Below, piece by piece: positions 9,289 through 18,355 of a DNA stretch of 64,000 nt. The DNA comes from an uncultured Gemmiger sp. GTDB taxonomy: Bacteria; Bacillota; Clostridia; Oscillospirales; Ruminococcaceae. Below the pieces are notes generated by a model, which searched no databases, was not told where the DNA came from, and saw only the letters and a list, made by a program, of their open reading frames with translations. The stretch is from assembly GCA_944388145.1 (NCBI GenBank), contig CALXHQ010000002.1, positions 124,001-188,000 on the forward strand, given 5' to 3'. Numbering within the stretch: position 1 is the first letter of the stretch; every line of letters begins with the position of its first letter. The translations under genes and the position numbers were made by a program.

Positions 9289-9317
9289 AGAATACCACAT
9301 TCCGCCGCAGCTTTCAA
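9289..9317 (-). promoter_or_regulatory. sigma-A promoter of the glycan operon
   Basis: Reading on the minus strand: -35 TTGAAA (9312-9317), 17-base spacer ending TGTGG, -10 TATTCT (9289-9294). The TG before the -10 makes it an extended -10 promoter. It lies about 95 bases before the sugar transferase start. Confidence 0.62.
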
Positions 9318-9368
9318 CGCCGCGGCGGAATTGTTACAGTTTTGTGCGGAGAAAAAGAGATTGGGCGC

Positions 9369-11468
9369 TCACTCGTAGAAATACTCCCAGTCAAAGAAGG
9401 TGGCATTGACCGTGGCGCTGTTCACCGTCAGGGCGGCGGCGTCGCCGGGCAGTGCGGTGAGGGTCACGGTGCCCACACCGTTGTTGATGGTGACGGGAAT
9501 GTCGTAACGGGTGGCGGCGGTGGGCAAGAACCAGTCGCAGCTGGAGGCGTCCCGCCCGGCGGCTGCGCACAGCTGCTTTTCAGTGTCTGCCGAGACATGC
9601 AGATAGCTGCCCACGCCGCCGTGAAGCAGAAAGTCCCCCGCCACGGCAAAGCGATAGTCAAGCGTTACATCTGCCACGCCCTTGTAGGCCGGGTCAGCCG
9701 CCGTCACCGTCAGGGTGACAGTGTTGGGGGCGGTTTGGTCCAGGGTGACGGTGCAGGGCTCGTTCTGGTTGTTGTCCGCACCGTTTTTCTGCCAGAAAAT
9801 GTGCATGCCGCCGCAGGCAAAGGTGGTTCCCACCGGCTGCCAGTAGCGGTAAAGTTCCCGGTAGAACCACCAGTTGGCGTTGCGGCTCCACCGCTCATAG
9901 GCATTGACCTTGTAGCTGGGGATCTGGGCATAGGTATAGCTGCCGGTCTGGAACTGCTGCAGGTAGCTGACCCGCTGGCTGTCCCCCAGCACATGGATGA
10001 TGTAGTCGGTGCCGGAAGGCTGCAACTGGCCGGTCATTGCCTCCAGGGCACTGGCATAGGTGCTCCACACCGTGCCATCGCCCAGGATCTGGCGCTCGGC
10101 GGCCAGGTTTTGTGCCTGGCTGCCCAGCCAACCGCCCAGCTCAGGCACAAAGGTGTACCCCTCGCCCCGGCCGGCCCTGCGGTCCGCTATCTGGCCGGAA
10201 AGCCCCCAGGCGAACACCGCCGCCCCCAGCACACCGGCCAGAGCGCCGGGCAGCCAGCGAGGGACGCATACCCGCAGCCGCCGCCAGCGCCGGGCCAGCC
10301 AGGCAAGGGCCGCCAGTGCCGCTGCCGGGGCCAGCACCGCCAGCAGCGCCTTTGCGCCGCCGTCCGGGCCGTTGCGGGCGGAGGACAGCAGGCAGTAGAG
10401 CAGGTTCCAAAGCGCCATGCCCAGCGTCAGAGCAAACAGCGCCCCGGCGCGGACGGCGGTATCCTCTCGCCGGGCAGCAAACAGCCAGACCGCGGCGGCC
10501 GCTGCCAGCGCCAGCATGACCCAGAAGCTCCAGTCCAGCTGCAGTTCCCGCAGGTAATAGAGCTTGCTTTGGGGGCTGGAGCTGTAATACCAGGCCTGAT
10601 AGGCCGAAGCCCCCCGGGTTTGCCGCAGCCAGGCCAGCGGGTGCCCCCAGCTGACCAGCGTGACCGAGACACACAGCCCGATGCCACTGACCAGTACATA
10701 CTGCACCACCCGCAGGGCGATGGTTTTGATGGCGGTGCGGCACCGGCGGATCAGCAGCAACCCATAGGCCAGCGCCACCGAGATGTACATGGCCGCACCC
10801 ATATCATTGCTCCAGACAAAGAGTGCCCCCGCCACAAAGGGGACCACCAGTGCCGGTCCCGGCGGCAGAAAGCGCCGTACGCCCCGGGCATCCGCCCCGG
10901 GGGAACGGGCCCTCCACAGCGCCAGCAGCGCGCCAATGGCAAGCACCGCAATGGACAGCGCGCCCGAACGGATCATGCGGGCGCTGTTGCCGCTGGCCGA
11001 GGCATATCCCAGCAGCCCCTGCAGCCAGGCTGCACCGGGGAACCCGACCCCCGACGCTGCCAGAAAGCAGCCTGCGCTGATGGCGGCAGCCGCGGCACGG
11101 GTGCCCCGACCGGTGGCAAATACCGCCCGGCAGACAGCCAGCGCCAGCAGCTCAAAGCAGAACCAGGTGAGAAACTCGGCGGCAAAGATGCTGTTGGCAA
11201 AATTGTTGCCGATGCACAGCAGCACCGCCGCCATACCGTACAGCTCCCCCGCGCCGAGATAGACGGCAAAATCGGCATAGGGCGCCTGCCCGGCCAGCAG
11301 GTGCCGCACCGGGTTGTAGTTCTGGAAGTCGCCGTTCATGATCTCGTAGTCGATGGTAAAGCTGTCGGCCAGGCCCCGCAGGGCGGCCAGCCCGGCAAAC
11401 AGAACCAACAGCGCCGCCCAGGGCGCAAGCCGGCGCAAAGCAGGTATCACATTGTTTTTCAAGGTCAC
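9369..11468 (-). CDS. large polytopic membrane protein, GT-C-like, function unknown
   Basis: 699 residues. Residues 1-430 contain about ten or eleven hydrophobic spans; a first extracytoplasmic loop has an acidic stretch (FTIDYEIMNGDF) and YADFAVYLGAG, an arrangement common in GT-C glycosyltransferases that use polyprenyl-linked donors. Residues 440-699 form a predicted extracellular domain with Trp/Tyr-rich segments and beta-rich repeats. It may transfer or modify sugars of the neighbouring glycan; no catalytic motif is certain. The start is GTG at 11468 or TTG two codons later, since GAGGA lies close by. A strong GC hairpin sits between it and the WYL gene. Function is an inference from topology and neighbours. 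Confidence 0.6.
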   Translation of the reverse strand: MTLKNNVIPALRRLAPWAALLVLFAGLAALRGLADSFTIDYEIMNGDFQNYNPVRHLLAGQAPYADFAVYLGAGELYGMAAVLLCIGNNFANSIFAAEFLTWFCFELLALAVCRAVFATGRGTRAAAAAISAGCFLAASGVGFPGAAWLQGLLGYASASGNSARMIRSGALSIAVLAIGALLALWRARSPGADARGVRRFLPPGPALVVPFVAGALFVWSNDMGAAMYISVALAYGLLLIRRCRTAIKTIALRVVQYVLVSGIGLCVSVTLVSWGHPLAWLRQTRGASAYQAWYYSSSPQSKLYYLRELQLDWSFWVMLALAAAAAVWLFAARREDTAVRAGALFALTLGMALWNLLYCLLSSARNGPDGGAKALLAVLAPAAALAALAWLARRWRRLRVCVPRWLPGALAGVLGAAVFAWGLSGQIADRRAGRGEGYTFVPELGGWLGSQAQNLAAERQILGDGTVWSTYASALEAMTGQLQPSGTDYIIHVLGDSQRVSYLQQFQTGSYTYAQIPSYKVNAYERWSRNANWWFYRELYRYWQPVGTTFACGGMHIFWQKNGADNNQNEPCTVTLDQTAPNTVTLTVTAADPAYKGVADVTLDYRFAVAGDFLLHGGVGSYLHVSADTEKQLCAAAGRDASSCDWFLPTAATRYDIPVTINNGVGTVTLTALPGDAAALTVNSATVNATFFDWEYFYE

Positions 11469-11541
11469 AGTCCTCGCTGTTCAAGGGTGTATCTGAAAAA
11501 TTCCGGCGCTGCTCATTCGTCAGTTCCACCCGACACAGGTC

Positions 11542-11567
11542 CCCCGCCCTGCCAAGGCAGGGCGGGG
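11542..11567. terminator. GC-rich hairpin between WYL regulator and membrane protein gene
   Basis: Perfect 12-bp stem (CCCCGCCCTGCC / GGCAGGGCGGGG) with an AA loop directly after the WYL gene stop codon. There is no T run behind it on the minus strand, so it could be a factor-dependent terminator or an RNA-stabilising stem rather than an intrinsic terminator. Confidence 0.45.
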
Positions 11568-11572
11568 CAAAA

Positions 11573-12568
11573 TCACCGGTAGGCAGCCTGCAAAAGGTCC
11601 AGCGTCTTTTTCATCTCGGCGCGCACATCGGCGGGGGCGGTGATCTCCACCCCGCCGGCAAACCCCGCCACCCAGCCAAAAAACTGGGGACTGACCTGCA
11701 CTGTCACCGTCAGTTCAAACTTTTCGCCGCCAGGGCAGATCACCGGGGTGGGCCGGGTGCCGAACCGGTCGAACATGGCGCCGGCCAGGCGGTTTTCACA
11801 TCGCAGGGTGATCTGCTTCACCGGGCCGTTGAACATGCCGAACAGCTGCTGGGTGTAGGTGTTCACGTCAAACTCGTCGTAGAGCTCCTTGCCTTCCCGC
11901 TGGGTATCGGGCAAAACCTCGGCCCGTTGCATCTTATCCACCCGGTAGTGGCGCAGGGCGCCGTCGGTGTAGGCGATCAGGTAGTAGTTTCCGTTCTCCC
12001 ACACCAGCGTCCAGGGGCTGACCTGATAGAACTGCCCGTCGTGGCGGGGTTTCATCTTTTTTTCCAGCGTCCAGTCGCAGTATTTGAAGCGCACCTGCAA
12101 CCCCTGGGTGATGGCCGAATGCAGCGTATCCACCGTGTACAGGATGGCCTCGTCCTGGCTTTTGATCCGGCCGGACACCTGCACCTGGCGGTCCAGGGCA
12201 TCTTGCTGCCAGTGGCTGGTAAAGCGCCCCAGCTTGTCGATCAGTGTTTTGGTCTTGCGGGCAGTGATGAACTTGCTGGTGTACACCGCGTCCACCAGCA
12301 GCTTGAGTTCCGCCAGCTCAAAGGGGGTATCGGTCATATAGTAGCCGCCGCCGCGGCCCCGGCGCTGGATGATGTCAAAGGGGGTGCCGGGCAGCTCCCG
12401 CAGTGTCTCAATGTCGGCGTAGATGCTTTTGCGCTCGGCCTCGATGCCGCGCTGGCGCAGCAATTCCACCAGGCGCGGCACACTGAGGGGATGGTGTTCG
12501 TCGGTTTCACGGACCAAAATATCAATCAGGGTCAGCAGCTTCAGTTTCTGACCTTCCTTGCGGGACAT
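11573..12568 (-). CDS. WYL-domain transcriptional regulator
   Basis: 331-residue regulator. Residues 1-65 form a winged helix (LLTLIDILVRETDEHHPLSV..., RKSIYADIETL), followed by RGGGYYMTD, a linker and a WYL ligand-binding domain in which SPWTLVWENGNYYLIAY is the diagnostic core; the C-terminal WCX-type extension ends near LDLLQAAYR. Family members sense small ligands or nucleic acids. GGGGGAG precedes the ATG at 12568; upstream in-frame codons have no support. It lies 22 bases behind tyrA and may be co-transcribed with the aromatic operon. Target genes are unknown. Confidence 0.88.
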   Translation of the reverse strand: MSRKEGQKLKLLTLIDILVRETDEHHPLSVPRLVELLRQRGIEAERKSIYADIETLRELPGTPFDIIQRRGRGGGYYMTDTPFELAELKLLVDAVYTSKFITARKTKTLIDKLGRFTSHWQQDALDRQVQVSGRIKSQDEAILYTVDTLHSAITQGLQVRFKYCDWTLEKKMKPRHDGQFYQVSPWTLVWENGNYYLIAYTDGALRHYRVDKMQRAEVLPDTQREGKELYDEFDVNTYTQQLFGMFNGPVKQITLRCENRLAGAMFDRFGTRPTPVICPGGEKFELTVTVQVSPQFFGWVAGFAGGVEITAPADVRAEMKKTLDLLQAAYR

Positions 12569-12590
12569 GGCAGTCTCCCCCTTCTGTATC

Positions 12591-13490
12591 TCAGGATTCC
12601 GGTTTTGCCGGAATGTCGGGTGCGGCGGGCGTCTTTTCCTTGTCGTCAAAGGCGGCGCGGCGGGCGGTGGACAGGCGGAACATTGCCTCCAGCCCGGCGC
12701 GGTCGCCGCTGGCCAGGCATTCCCGCAGTTTGAGCAGCGCGGCGTCGAACATATCAATCTCACCGATCAGGTTGTCCCGGTTCCACAAAAACAGCTCGGC
12801 CCACAGCTTCTCGTTGATGCGGGCGATGCGGGTCAGGTCCCGGAAGGAATCGCCGGTGTAGTCGGCCAGGCTGGAGTTGTCGCTGGCGCACATCAGGCTG
12901 ACGGCGATGGCATGGCACAGCTGGCTGACATAGCCGATCATGCGGTCGTGCTCGGCCACGCTCAGGGTGGTGATGCGGGCAAAGCCCAGGGTCCGGGCCA
13001 GGTCCCGGCACCAGGCAATGGCCTCGGGCGTATTGTGCTCGGTGGGTGTGACGATAAAGTTGGCGGGGGCAAAGTCCACCTCGGCGCTGTGGGTGATGCC
13101 GCTGGTCTCCCGGCCGGCCATGGGGTGGCTGGCGATGAACTCCACCCCCCGGGGCAGCATCTGCTGCACCGGCGCCACCACACCCCGCTTGACGCCGGAC
13201 ACATCGGTGACCAGGGTGCCGGGGCGCATCCAGCTGCCGTACTGTTTGACCCAGTCCAGCAGCACGGTGGGGTACAGCCCGAAGATGATGCGGTCGGCGT
13301 GTTCCACCAGGTCCCGGTCGGGCTGGTCGCTGCCCCGGCTGATGTAGGCCCGGTCCAGCGCCCATCGGACCGTGCCCGGGTCGCTGTCAATGCCCCAGAC
13401 CGTATATCCCTTGCCCGACAGCACCTGGGCGTACTTGCCGCCCAGCAGGCCCAGGCCGACAATCAGGATGGTTTTATCGCGTTCCAGCAT
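12591..13490 (-). CDS. tyrA: prephenate dehydrogenase
   Basis: 299-residue NAD(P)-dependent enzyme of tyrosine synthesis, converting prephenate to 4-hydroxyphenylpyruvate. The nucleotide fold opens with ILIVGLGLLGG; GTLVTDVSGVK, ASHPMAGRETSG (catalytic His) and the all-helical C-terminal half with EHDRMIGYVSQLCH and GDSFRDLTRIA are classic TyrA features. There is no ACT domain, so feedback control by tyrosine through that domain is absent. The gene starts 3 bases after the aroA stop codon with GGGGGAG inside the aroA end, indicating translational coupling. Confidence 0.95.
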   Translation of the reverse strand: MLERDKTILIVGLGLLGGKYAQVLSGKGYTVWGIDSDPGTVRWALDRAYISRGSDQPDRDLVEHADRIIFGLYPTVLLDWVKQYGSWMRPGTLVTDVSGVKRGVVAPVQQMLPRGVEFIASHPMAGRETSGITHSAEVDFAPANFIVTPTEHNTPEAIAWCRDLARTLGFARITTLSVAEHDRMIGYVSQLCHAIAVSLMCASDNSSLADYTGDSFRDLTRIARINEKLWAELFLWNRDNLIGEIDMFDAALLKLRECLASGDRAGLEAMFRLSTARRAAFDDKEKTPAAPDIPAKPES

Positions 13491-13493
13491 GGT

Positions 13494-14774
13494 TCACTCC
13501 CCCAGTTCCACCCGGGCGCCAAGACCGCGCATGGCGTCGAAAAATTCCGGCCAGCTTTTGGCCACCGCGTTGGCGCCGCGGATCACCGCGGGCACGCCGG
13601 CGGCCAGCGCGGCGACGGTCAGGCTCATAACCACCCGGTGGTCGTTGTGGCCTTCCAGCGGCTCGGCCGGGGCGTGCAGGGCGCCGCCGTCAATGGTGAT
13701 GGTGCCGCCGCTGCTCTCCACCCTGCCGCCCAGCTTGGCCAGCTCGGCCTGCATGGCGGCAATGCGGTCGGACTCCTTCAGGCGCAGGCGGCCGGCGTTG
13801 GTGATGACGGTGGTGCCGCTGCAAAAGCAGGCCATGGCCATCAGCACAGGGCCCAGGTCGGGGCAGTCCGCCAGGTCGATGGGCACCGCCCGCAGCAGGC
13901 TGCGCTCAAACCGGAAGCCGCCCTCCACCGCCGTGAACTTGGCGCCGCAGCGCCGCAAAATGTCCAGGATAACCCGGTCGCCCTGGCGGGTGCGGGCTGC
14001 CAGCCCGGTGACGGTCACCCCGCCGGTGAGCGCCCCCAGCACCGCCGGGAAGGCGGCCTGGCTGTAATCCCCCTCCACCGCCAGATCGCAGGGGAGGTAC
14101 CGCTGCGGGGCGGGGATGGTCAGGATGGTTTTGCCCCCCGGGCCGGGGGCCTCGGTGGCCTGGATGCCAAAGCGGGCCAGCGCGTCCAGCGTCATCCCCA
14201 CATAACTGCGACTTTCAAAGGGGGGCAGCACCTGGATGGTGGAGGGGGATTCCAGCAGCGGCGCGGCAAACAGCAGCCCGCTGATGAACTGGCTGGACAC
14301 GTCCCCCGGCAGGGTGAACACCCCGGGCCGCAGCCGGCCAAAGATGGTCAGGCTGTCAGGGGTTTGCTCAAACCGCAGGGCCTGCTTTTCAAACAGGGCG
14401 CGGTAGATCTCCTGCGGGCGGGCAAACAGCCGCCCCGCCCCGGTAAAACGGATTTTTTGGGCGGTCAGGCTGAACACCGGGATCAAAAACCGCAGCGTGC
14501 TGCCGCTCTCGTTGCAGAACACCGGCCGGGTGACGGTGGCAAAGCCCCCGCCGCAGCCCTGAATGGTAACCCGGTGCTCCGCCCGGGTGATTTTGGCGCC
14601 CAGCTGGGCCACCGCGTCCAGCGTGGCGCGGATGTCGTCGCTGTACGCAATGTTGTCAATGTGGCTGGTGCCGTCGGCCAGCGCCGCGCACAGCACCGCC
14701 CGGTGCGCCGCGCTCTTGCTGGGCGGCACCGCCACGCTGCCCCCCACATGGCTGACAGAGATCCTTGCGTCCAC
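13494..14774 (-). CDS. aroA: 3-phosphoshikimate 1-carboxyvinyltransferase (EPSP synthase)
   Basis: 426-residue enzyme joining shikimate 3-phosphate and phosphoenolpyruvate. Motifs in order: PPSKSAAHRAVLCAALADG with the substrate-binding KS, GSTLRFLIP, LPGDVSSQFISGLLFAAPLL, GDYSQAAFPAV, DCPDLGPVL, and LRLKESDRIAAM. GTG is the start (14772-14774) behind GGGGGTG. The residue block around GSTLRF lacks the N-A-G-T order of class I enzymes (here CNESGSTLRF), so it looks like a class II-like variant, as common in Firmicutes. It sits between the aroE/aroK fusion and tyrA in a tight operon. Confidence 0.95.
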   Translation of the reverse strand: MDARISVSHVGGSVAVPPSKSAAHRAVLCAALADGTSHIDNIAYSDDIRATLDAVAQLGAKITRAEHRVTIQGCGGGFATVTRPVFCNESGSTLRFLIPVFSLTAQKIRFTGAGRLFARPQEIYRALFEKQALRFEQTPDSLTIFGRLRPGVFTLPGDVSSQFISGLLFAAPLLESPSTIQVLPPFESRSYVGMTLDALARFGIQATEAPGPGGKTILTIPAPQRYLPCDLAVEGDYSQAAFPAVLGALTGGVTVTGLAARTRQGDRVILDILRRCGAKFTAVEGGFRFERSLLRAVPIDLADCPDLGPVLMAMACFCSGTTVITNAGRLRLKESDRIAAMQAELAKLGGRVESSGGTITIDGGALHAPAEPLEGHNDHRVVMSLTVAALAAGVPAVIRGANAVAKSWPEFFDAMRGLGARVELGE

Positions 14775-14795
14775 AGGCGCACCCCCTTTTTGCGT

Positions 14796-16046
14796 TTATC
14801 TCACATCGAAGGTCTGTTCAAAGGCTTCCTCGGCGTCCCGCACCGTGTCGGCCAGGCGGCCGTAGTTGTCCACGCTGGCGTCACAGGCGGCCCGGTAAAG
14901 CGGCGTGCGCTCCGCCTCCATCTGTTTCAGGCTGTGGCCGCCCATGGACAGCGGCCGGCCGTTGGTGGGCAGCTTTTCCACCGGGCGGCGGATCCACAGC
15001 ACCGGGCCGTTCTGGCGCAGCATCCGGGCATTGCCCGGCGTCTTGATGACGCCGCCGCCGCAGGCGATGACCTGGTCGGTCAGCTTGGAGCAGGCGGCCA
15101 CCGCCTCGGCCTCATACCGGCGGAAGGTCTCCTCCCCATACTGGGCAAAAATGTCGGGGATGGGCATCTTGGCGTGCTGCTCGATCACATCGTCCAGGTC
15201 CACGTACTGCTTTGCCAGGGCGCGGGACAGGGCGCGGCCCACCGTGGACTTGCCGCAGCCCGGCATCCCGATCAGCGACACGTTGGAGATTTCCCGCCGC
15301 AGGGCGTGGCAGGCCTCGTCAATCTGGGCGGTGGAGAAGAGCTTGTCCAAAAACAGCCCTGCCGACACCACCGCCTGGGCCACCAGCATCTCAAAGCCGC
15401 AGTAAGCCGGGATGCCCAGTTCCTCGGCGCGGAGAAGCAGCTCGGTGCGGAAGGGGTTGTACACCACGTCCAGCACAGCCTCCAGGTCGGGGAACTTTTT
15501 CAGGTCGATCAGGCAGCCGCCATTGTTGGGGAACATGCCTGCCGGGCTGGCGTTGATGATGATCTGGCCTTCGCCACTGGCTTCCGCCTGGGCGTAGGTG
15601 ATGCCGCCGCCCCGGCCGCTGCGGCTGACCGTGATGACCCGGGCCGCGCCGCCGTCCCGGGCCACGGCGGCCACCGTGTTGCGGGTGCCGCCGCTGCCCA
15701 GGATCAGCACCGTCTTGCCCCGGAACCGCACCCCGTGGCGCTTGGCCAGGTAGTGGAAACCGTCATAGTCGGTATTGTATCCGGTCAGCTTGCCGTCCCG
15801 GTTGACCAGGGTATTCACCGCACCGATGGCGGCAGCGCGGGGTTCCACCTGGTCGCAATACGGGATGACCAGCTTTTTGTAGGGGATCGTCACATTGATC
15901 CCTTTGAAGTCCCTCGCCTCCATAAATGCCCGGGCGTCCGCCTCGGTGGGCAGCTCGTGCAGCTGATAGGAATAGCCGCCGATCTGCTCATGGATCTGGC
16001 GGGAATAGCTGTGCCCCAGTTTGCCGCCAATCAAACCATATTCCAT
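14796..16046 (-). CDS. shikimate dehydrogenase / shikimate kinase fusion
   Basis: 416-residue bifunctional protein. Residues 1-240 are AroE: GLIGGKLGHSYS at the N-terminus, NVTIPYK with catalytic K57, GYNTDYDG with N91 and D93, and the NADP site LILGSGGTRNTV. Residues 250-416 are AroK: P-loop GMPGCGKST at 260-268, DLDDVIE, FRRYEAEAV, CGGGVIKT and the lid RPLSMGG. The two activities are consecutive steps (dehydroshikimate to shikimate to shikimate 3-phosphate). Both domains keep their key residues. No internal start with a good ribosome site was noticed at the domain boundary. GGAGGAG precedes the ATG. The order in the operon is aroC, this gene, aroA. Confidence 0.93.
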   Translation of the reverse strand: MEYGLIGGKLGHSYSRQIHEQIGGYSYQLHELPTEADARAFMEARDFKGINVTIPYKKLVIPYCDQVEPRAAAIGAVNTLVNRDGKLTGYNTDYDGFHYLAKRHGVRFRGKTVLILGSGGTRNTVAAVARDGGAARVITVSRSGRGGGITYAQAEASGEGQIIINASPAGMFPNNGGCLIDLKKFPDLEAVLDVVYNPFRTELLLRAEELGIPAYCGFEMLVAQAVVSAGLFLDKLFSTAQIDEACHALRREISNVSLIGMPGCGKSTVGRALSRALAKQYVDLDDVIEQHAKMPIPDIFAQYGEETFRRYEAEAVAACSKLTDQVIACGGGVIKTPGNARMLRQNGPVLWIRRPVEKLPTNGRPLSMGGHSLKQMEAERTPLYRAACDASVDNYGRLADTVRDAEEAFEQTFDVR

Positions 16047-16101
16047 CCTTCTCTCCTCCTTCGCTGTCTGCTTGTTGTTGCGGGCGCGCCGGCCCGGTCG
16101 G

Positions 16102-17214
16102 TCACCGGTCGGGCAGGCCGTGCTTCTGGGCCAGGGTGCCGTAGCGCACCGTAATCAGGTCCAAAAGGCCGAAGGCTGCCAGGGTGTTTTGCACCACCGC
16201 AGCCCGGGGTACAATGCAGGGGTCGTGCCGGCCATGGATGACCAGCTGTGCATCGGTTTTGGCCGGGAAATCCACGGTCTGCTGTTCCTTGTAGATGCTG
16301 GGGGTGGGCTTGACCACCGTGCGGAAGATCACCGGCATCCCGTTGGTGATGCCGCCGTTGACGCCGCCGTTGCGGTTGGTGGCGGTGACAACGCCGCCGT
16401 CCGCCCCCATGCGGAAGGCGTCGTTGGCGGTGCTGCCGGTCAGGTCGGCAAACCGGAACCCGGCGCCGAACTCAATGCCCTTCACCGCCGGGATGGCAAA
16501 CATCAGGTGGGCAAGCTCACTCTCCACACTGTCAAAGAAAGGCTCGCCCACACCGGCGGGCAGGCCGGTGATGACCGTCTCAAGAACACCGCCCACACTG
16601 TCCCCTGCGGCGCCCGCCGCCCGGATGGCCTCCTGCATGGGAACCTCCCGGGACGGGTCGATGAGGGCAAAATGGCCGGGGGGCGCCTCCGCCGGCAGGG
16701 CGTCTCCGCCGGGCAGCGGCGCGTCGCTGATGCCGGCACAGCGGGCGATGTGGGTGTAAACCTGCACCCCCAGCCCCGCCAGCACCTGCTGGCAGATGGC
16801 CCCCGCCGCCACCGACGCCGCGGTAATCCGGCCGGAGAAATGCCCGCCGCCCCTTGCGTCCTGAAAGCCTTCGTACTTGACCCAGGCGGTGTAATCGGCA
16901 TGACCGGGGCGCAGCAGGGCGGCGGTTTTGGCGTAGTCTCCACTGCGGGTGTTGGTGTTGCGGACCAGCAGCGTGACGGGGGTGCCGGTGGTGCGGCCCT
17001 CCAGCACGCCGGAGACAAATTCCACCTGGTCCGGCTCGGTGCGGCTGGTGGAAAGTCCGTCGCCCCGGGCACGGCGGCGGTCCATGCAGGCGGCGATCAA
17101 CGCCCCGTCCACCGGCAGGCCGGCGGCCAGACCGTCCAGCACCGCGCCGATGGCCGGGCCGTGGCTCTCGCCAAAGATGGTCAGCGACACCGCGCTGCCA
17201 AAGGTATTTTTCAT
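16102..17214 (-). CDS. aroC: chorismate synthase
   Basis: 370-residue FMN-dependent enzyme forming chorismate from EPSP. It begins SAVSLTIFGESHG, the first family signature, then RRRARGDGLSTSRTEPDQVEF, GHADYTAWVKY, GGGHFSGR and the late FRMGADGGVVTATNRNGGVNGGITNG. GGAGGTT lies before the ATG at 17214. Length and motifs are complete. It is 94 bases from aroB on one side and 55 bases from the aroE/aroK fusion on the other, in one transcription direction. Confidence 0.96.
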   Translation of the reverse strand: MKNTFGSAVSLTIFGESHGPAIGAVLDGLAAGLPVDGALIAACMDRRRARGDGLSTSRTEPDQVEFVSGVLEGRTTGTPVTLLVRNTNTRSGDYAKTAALLRPGHADYTAWVKYEGFQDARGGGHFSGRITAASVAAGAICQQVLAGLGVQVYTHIARCAGISDAPLPGGDALPAEAPPGHFALIDPSREVPMQEAIRAAGAAGDSVGGVLETVITGLPAGVGEPFFDSVESELAHLMFAIPAVKGIEFGAGFRFADLTGSTANDAFRMGADGGVVTATNRNGGVNGGITNGMPVIFRTVVKPTPSIYKEQQTVDFPAKTDAQLVIHGRHDPCIVPRAAVVQNTLAAFGLLDLITVRYGTLAQKHGLPDR

Positions 17215-17308
17215 GTGCGGAACCTCCGGGAAGCAGGATACTTCTGTAAAATCAAATGCGCCGGAAGGCCTCCCGCCCCCAGCCAAATGGCACGCCCGGG
17301 GGCGGGGA

Positions 17309-18355
17309 TCAGTCCTCGGCTTCCATGCCCAAAAGCAGGGGCAGATCGGTCATGGGGATGCGGTCGGCGCGCCAGCAGCCCAGCCCCGGTACTTTGATGA
17401 CGGTGATGGTGTCACCGCGGCCTTTTTTGTCGTGGTGCATCTGTTCCAGCACCTTGGTTTTGTCGTAGCTGGCGCGGGTGGGCAGGCCCAGTGCCCGCAT
17501 GATTGCCCGTGTGCGCTTGACCAGTGCTTTGTCCTCGATCATGGGCAGCATCCCCAGCGCCACGCATTCGCCGTGGTAGAGTCCGTTTTTGCGGCGGCCG
17601 CGCACCCCCTTGACCGCCTCGATGCCGTGGCCGATGGTATGGCCGAAGTTCAGCGCCGCACGGGGGCCGTGCTCGTGTTCGTCCTGCTCAACAATCTTCT
17701 TTTTGACCTGCAGGCTGCGGTAGATGACCTGCTCGATGTCCTGATCAATGGAATGCTCGGTGATATTCTTCTCAAACAGGGCGTAAAGCTGCGGATCGGC
17801 GATCAGGCCGGCCTTCAGCGCCTCGGCCAGGCCGTTCACATACTGGCGGCGGGGCAGCGTGGCCAGCACGTCCGGGTCGATCAGCACCGCCCGGGGCTGC
17901 CAGAAGGCCCCCACAATGTTCTTGGTCTCCCCCAGATCGATGGCTGTCTTGCCGCCGATGGAGGAATCAATCTGTGCCAGGGTGGAGGTGGGGCAGTTGA
18001 TAAAATCAATGCCGCGCATGTAGCTGGCCGCGCAGAAACCGCCCAGGTCCCCCACTACGCCGCCGCCCACGGCCACCAGCACATCCTGGCGGCTCATGCC
18101 AAAATCCAGCATGGCCTGCAGCACCTGGCCGTAGACCTTCAGGCACTTGCTGGCCTCGCCCTGGGGGATGGTGAAGACGGTGGCGTCGGTGCACTGATCC
18201 GCCACGGTTTTGGCGTACTCCGGCGGAATGCCGTCATCGGTCAGCACAAAGACTTTGCGCCCCCGAATGTTGGCAAGCTGGTACAGATTTTTCAGGCAGC
18301 CACGCTTCAGGATAATGTCGTAGCTGTCCTTTTTCAGGCGCATGGTCAGTTTCAT
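17309..18355 (-). CDS. aroB: 3-dehydroquinate synthase
   Basis: 348-residue NAD- and metal-dependent enzyme that cyclises DAHP to 3-dehydroquinate. Visible are VAVGGGVVGDLGGF (NAD site), YMRGIDFINCPTSTLAQIDSSIGGKTAID, the metal and catalytic block NFGHTIGHGIEA, and YHGECVALGM. The start codon overlaps the pheA stop (ATGA), with AAAGGAGG upstream, so translation of the two genes is coupled. DAHP synthase and dehydroquinate dehydratase are not in this window. Confidence 0.96.
   Translation of the reverse strand: MKLTMRLKKDSYDIILKRGCLKNLYQLANIRGRKVFVLTDDGIPPEYAKTVADQCTDATVFTIPQGEASKCLKVYGQVLQAMLDFGMSRQDVLVAVGGGVVGDLGGFCAASYMRGIDFINCPTSTLAQIDSSIGGKTAIDLGETKNIVGAFWQPRAVLIDPDVLATLPRRQYVNGLAEALKAGLIADPQLYALFEKNITEHSIDQDIEQVIYRSLQVKKKIVEQDEHEHGPRAALNFGHTIGHGIEAVKGVRGRRKNGLYHGECVALGMLPMIEDKALVKRTRAIMRALGLPTRASYDKTKVLEQMHHDKKGRGDTITVIKVPGLGCWRADRIPMTDLPLLLGMEAED

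Noticed and set aside
12558..16154. 1198-residue plus-strand frame opposite tyrA, aroA and the aroE/aroK fusion
   Set aside because: Complete antisense shadow of three well-recognised genes with no domain-like sequence.
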